Shown: in pieces, positions 49,782-53,017 of the stretch
How the letters are laid out: every line of letters begins with the position of its first letter
How positions within the stretch are numbered: position 1 is the first letter of the stretch
Origin: Thiobacillus sp. 65-1059
GTDB taxonomy: Bacteria; Pseudomonadota; Gammaproteobacteria; Burkholderiales; Thiobacillaceae
Direction of reading: 5' to 3'
Assembly (NCBI GenBank): GCA_001897675.1
Contig: MKUE01000116.1
Span: 1 to 53,017 of the forward strand
DNA length: 53,017 nucleotides
Program-made: the position numbers and the translations under genes
The notes under the pieces: model-generated
Databases searched by the model: none
The model's input: only the letters and a program-made list of their open reading frames with translations
Told to the model about the DNA's origin: nothing

Positions 49782-51263
49782 TTATTGGAGGATGGCGATG
49801 CATCTATTTAGTAATTCTTCATTGCCTATGATTATTACATTCAATTTCTTTCTGGATCTTGTGATGTTTTGGAATAGCATTTTGGGCGGGTCGTAGTACG
49901 CACTACCTGTATAAATAAGATCGCCATTGTCCGCATAGGAGAAAAACTTATCAATCGTTACAGCTACGCCGTCAAACTCTTGCCCGATTACTTGGTGTGA
50001 AGTCCTGTTAGATTCCTCAGAATATTTCTCGTGATGTTCTTTTTTGTACTGTGACGGGGTAAATCGCAAGATTTCCCATTTGCTTTCATCTAGTGCGTCG
50101 ATGTAACTTTTTGCGTCTTCGCTGGTATTGAAATAATTTATTTCAATGTTGCCGTTGGTTGATATGGGCAGAGATTTCTTGCTGTTGAAGAGCATTTTTA
50201 TGAATGCGGCTATTTCTTTGTTTGTTCTTATTTTCTCCGATAGCTTGTATGGAGTGATAGGGTTGATCGAACCAATCTTCCCGCTTACATCACTTTTTTC
50301 TTCCCAGTTTGCTAGCGTTTGAAGCTTGTCGTGGGAGAAGATACAGCAACATTTCGCAAGCCTTACTTTTTCGATGATGGTGTCTAGTTGTTTGGGATAG
50401 ATTCGTTGAGCCTCATCGAAGATAACTAAATCATAATTTGCAAGATCGTGGTTGCCGTAATTTTTTATTGCGGTGATTGCCCAGCCATTTTTTATCAACT
50501 CAATGTGGCCGCCATTTAGTTGTCCGCAGTGGATGATGAGCGGCTTTCTTTCGCCGCCTATAAGTATAAAATGCCTTGCAATGTCGTATGTTAGTAGGGT
50601 CTTTCCTGTTCCCGCGCTGCCTATGATCGAAATGAATTTCGCTGCTTTGGGTGGATTCAGGGAATCGATGATTTGATTCTTCACATCTTCTTGCTGATTT
50701 GTTAAAAAGTATTCGCCAGCCAAGAACTTTCCCGTGGAGTTGAAAGGTGATACAAGGTAATCCGATGGGTTGAATAGTGCATCCGGGGCTTCCGTATCAT
50801 CTATCTCCTGGGTGGTGAGTAATTCAGCTAAATGATCAACTTTGGTTTTTTCTAGTTGTTCGTCATCTCGCAAAAAGTACAATTCTTGGAGTTCGGATAC
50901 AAACGTGAATGCGTAAACTTTCCTGCCAATGAAGCTCAAGTAATATTTGTTTCGTATTAGTTGCTTTCTAATTTTCTCTTCCGAGCAGTTACTCTTGAGT
51001 TCTATGTTTACGATGCATTTTCGGCCAAAGCGCAGCAAGTCAAACTCTTTGCTTATCTGCGGAATTTTGTAACCCACATAAAACCTGTCGAAGGCTCCTA
51101 TGCTGCACCCAATGTCGCCCAGGGCCTTGGCTAGACTTCTTAGGTCTTCAATTTCTGCGCCTTTGATGTCTATGCCATAGTGATTTAAGAACCCCTTGAA
51201 ACCTTCTTCTTGCAAAGAGTCCTTTGCTTGCAATAGCGATTTGATGTTTATTCGTTTCAACAT
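49782..51263 (-). CDS. Nuclease-helicase fusion (PD-(D/E)XK-like + DUF2075 SF1 helicase), candidate defence gene
   Basis: 493 residues. N-terminal part (about 1-150): FDLLRFGRKCIVNIELKSN, with Asp75 and Glu88-x-Lys90, fits a PD-(D/E)XK nuclease core. Central and C-terminal SF1/DUF2075 ATPase: Walker A GSAGTGKT (215-222), Walker B LVIFDEAQR (Asp283, Glu284), the motif III-like CIFSHDKLQ, LSEKIRTN (motif IV), IGQEFDGVAV (427-435, motif V) and NITRSRKKLNVIII (motif VI). Cytoplasmic. Base composition is near 40% GC against roughly 65% around it, and Lys/Asn/Ile codons are A/T-ended, so it was acquired recently. Architecture recalls single-gene nuclease-helicase immunity (Nhi-like) proteins. Function inferred, not proven. 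No clear RBS at ATG 51263. Confidence 0.8.
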   Translation of the reverse strand: MLKRINIKSLLQAKDSLQEEGFKGFLNHYGIDIKGAEIEDLRSLAKALGDIGCSIGAFDRFYVGYKIPQISKEFDLLRFGRKCIVNIELKSNCSEEKIRKQLIRNKYYLSFIGRKVYAFTFVSELQELYFLRDDEQLEKTKVDHLAELLTTQEIDDTEAPDALFNPSDYLVSPFNSTGKFLAGEYFLTNQQEDVKNQIIDSLNPPKAAKFISIIGSAGTGKTLLTYDIARHFILIGGERKPLIIHCGQLNGGHIELIKNGWAITAIKNYGNHDLANYDLVIFDEAQRIYPKQLDTIIEKVRLAKCCCIFSHDKLQTLANWEEKSDVSGKIGSINPITPYKLSEKIRTNKEIAAFIKMLFNSKKSLPISTNGNIEINYFNTSEDAKSYIDALDESKWEILRFTPSQYKKEHHEKYSEESNRTSHQVIGQEFDGVAVTIDKFFSYADNGDLIYTGSAYYDPPKMLFQNITRSRKKLNVIIIGNEELLNRCIAILQ

Positions 51264-51572
51264 TTATGCTTGTTTGATTCTTGTGAAGGACGTTCGGTTA
51301 TTCCAAGTGGATGGACAAGTGGCTGAATTAGCATTGGCCTTACGTGAAATAGACCCCCGAACAGGTGAATATCCAGTCCGATGGAGGTGTATAACGCAAT
51401 TCGTCCCATGCTAACTCGCTGTTCTTATTGGATAGTGATTTTGTTGTGCCATTGCGGCAAACACACTTTCTTCCCTGTTACCCGGCTGCGCAGGTACTGG
51501 TTCGCGTCCTCGGGTCGAGGCAAAGAATCGCAGCATTTCCGCGACGGTGCAACGGCCTGACGTGGACGGACG

Positions 51573-51608
51573 TTAGAAAGCGCGACTGACCGCTTAGTCG
51601 CGCTCTAA
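51573..51608. repeat. Interrupted inverted repeat
   Basis: AGCGCGACT (51579-51587) pairs with AGTCGCGCT (51596-51604); outside these TTAG (51573-51576) pairs with CTAA (51605-51608), leaving a two-base bulge. Confidence 0.55.
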
Positions 51609-51619
51609 ACAACAGGTAA

Positions 51620-51656
51620 GGTCGTTCGTGCTTCGACAAACTCAACACGAACGGCC
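51620..51656. repeat. REP-like palindrome, also a possible htpG terminator
   Basis: GGTCGTTCGTG (51620-51630) and CACGAACGGCC (51646-51656) pair with one mismatch around CTTCGACAAACTCAA. The GTTCGTG-CTTCGACAA-CTCA-CACGAACGG pattern is a dispersed proteobacterial repeat that I recall from many genomes. It lies 12 bp after the htpG stop. Confidence 0.6.
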
Positions 51657-51667
51657 TTTTGCCTTCA

Positions 51668-53017
<1,350 letters not shown>

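Larger units (their letters stand above)
51264..51667. other. Gene-free junction between the AT-rich gene and htpG
   Basis: 400 bp without a supported gene. The first 150 bp are AT-rich like the neighbouring helicase gene and then return to normal GC. It holds two inverted repeats (51573-51608 and 51620-51656), likely element or REP-type debris. A short open frame at 51478-51696 is not credible. Confidence 0.6.

Noticed and set aside
51573-51608. Integron attC site
   Set aside because: The GTTAGA/TCTAAAC ends are in the wrong orientation relative to RYYYAAC...GTTRRRY, and no integrase or cassette array is present.

Overview
The window is about 53 kb of GC-rich (roughly 65%) proteobacterial chromosome with dense gene packing, many ATGA-type stop/start overlaps and few non-coding stretches. 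The block infC-rpmI-rplT-pheS-pheT-ihfA-merR-tRNA-Pro at the left end is a classic housekeeping cluster. Protein-level resemblance throughout (PheS with a four-Cys insert, a CPLDG-type RlmA, paired b561/YceI genes, DUF2173 proteins) points to a betaproteobacterium. A sulfur-oxidiser of the Thiobacillus type is my best guess, but the sequence alone does not prove the genus.

Layout. 1-5250: translation genes, IHF-alpha, a MerR regulator and tRNA-Pro(GGG). 5.3-6.0 kb: Fe superoxide dismutase. 6.0-11.5 kb: a selenium/hercynine block: selO with a translationally coupled unknown gene, then selD-egtD, and divergently a selenoneine-synthase-like EgtB/SenA enzyme. 11.5-15.0 kb: molybdenum cofactor genes moaA (minus) and mobB-moeA-moaD-moaE (plus) around a ModE-type operator; a one-domain ModE-like regulator lies further on at 19.5 kb. 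15.2-17.5 kb: MarR regulator-cytochrome b561-YceI-YceI, with tandem operators over the promoter. 17.5-22 kb: the tRNA/rRNA hydroxylation-type U32 protein RlhA, ModE-like regulator, DUF302 protein, fluoride channel plus DUF190 protein, TSUP permease. 22-28.6 kb: c-di-GMP enzymes on the minus strand with a metallo-beta-lactamase-fold protein between them. 28.8-33 kb: GyrI-like, CobD/CbiB-like, SpmA/SpmB-fusion and Ppx genes in one operon. 33.3-47.9 kb: cyclopropane synthase, a GST, three tandem DUF2173 genes, two further diguanylate cyclases, membrane and methyltransferase genes, and a large secreted repeat protein. 48-51.6 kb: an accessory patch: a toxin-antitoxin pair with a frameshifted toxin, a methyltransferase between 16-bp repeats, and a strikingly AT-rich gene for a nuclease-helicase fusion. 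51.7 kb to the end: C-terminal part of htpG.

The two most interesting signals are (1) selD-egtD divergent from a SenA-like enzyme. Together these cover the hercynine, selenophosphate and C-Se coupling steps of selenoneine synthesis, but the selenosugar synthase SenB is absent from the window. (2) The low-GC single-gene nuclease-helicase at 49782-51263, which looks like a horizontally acquired phage-defence gene. No CRISPR array, complete insertion sequence, rRNA or prophage was seen.
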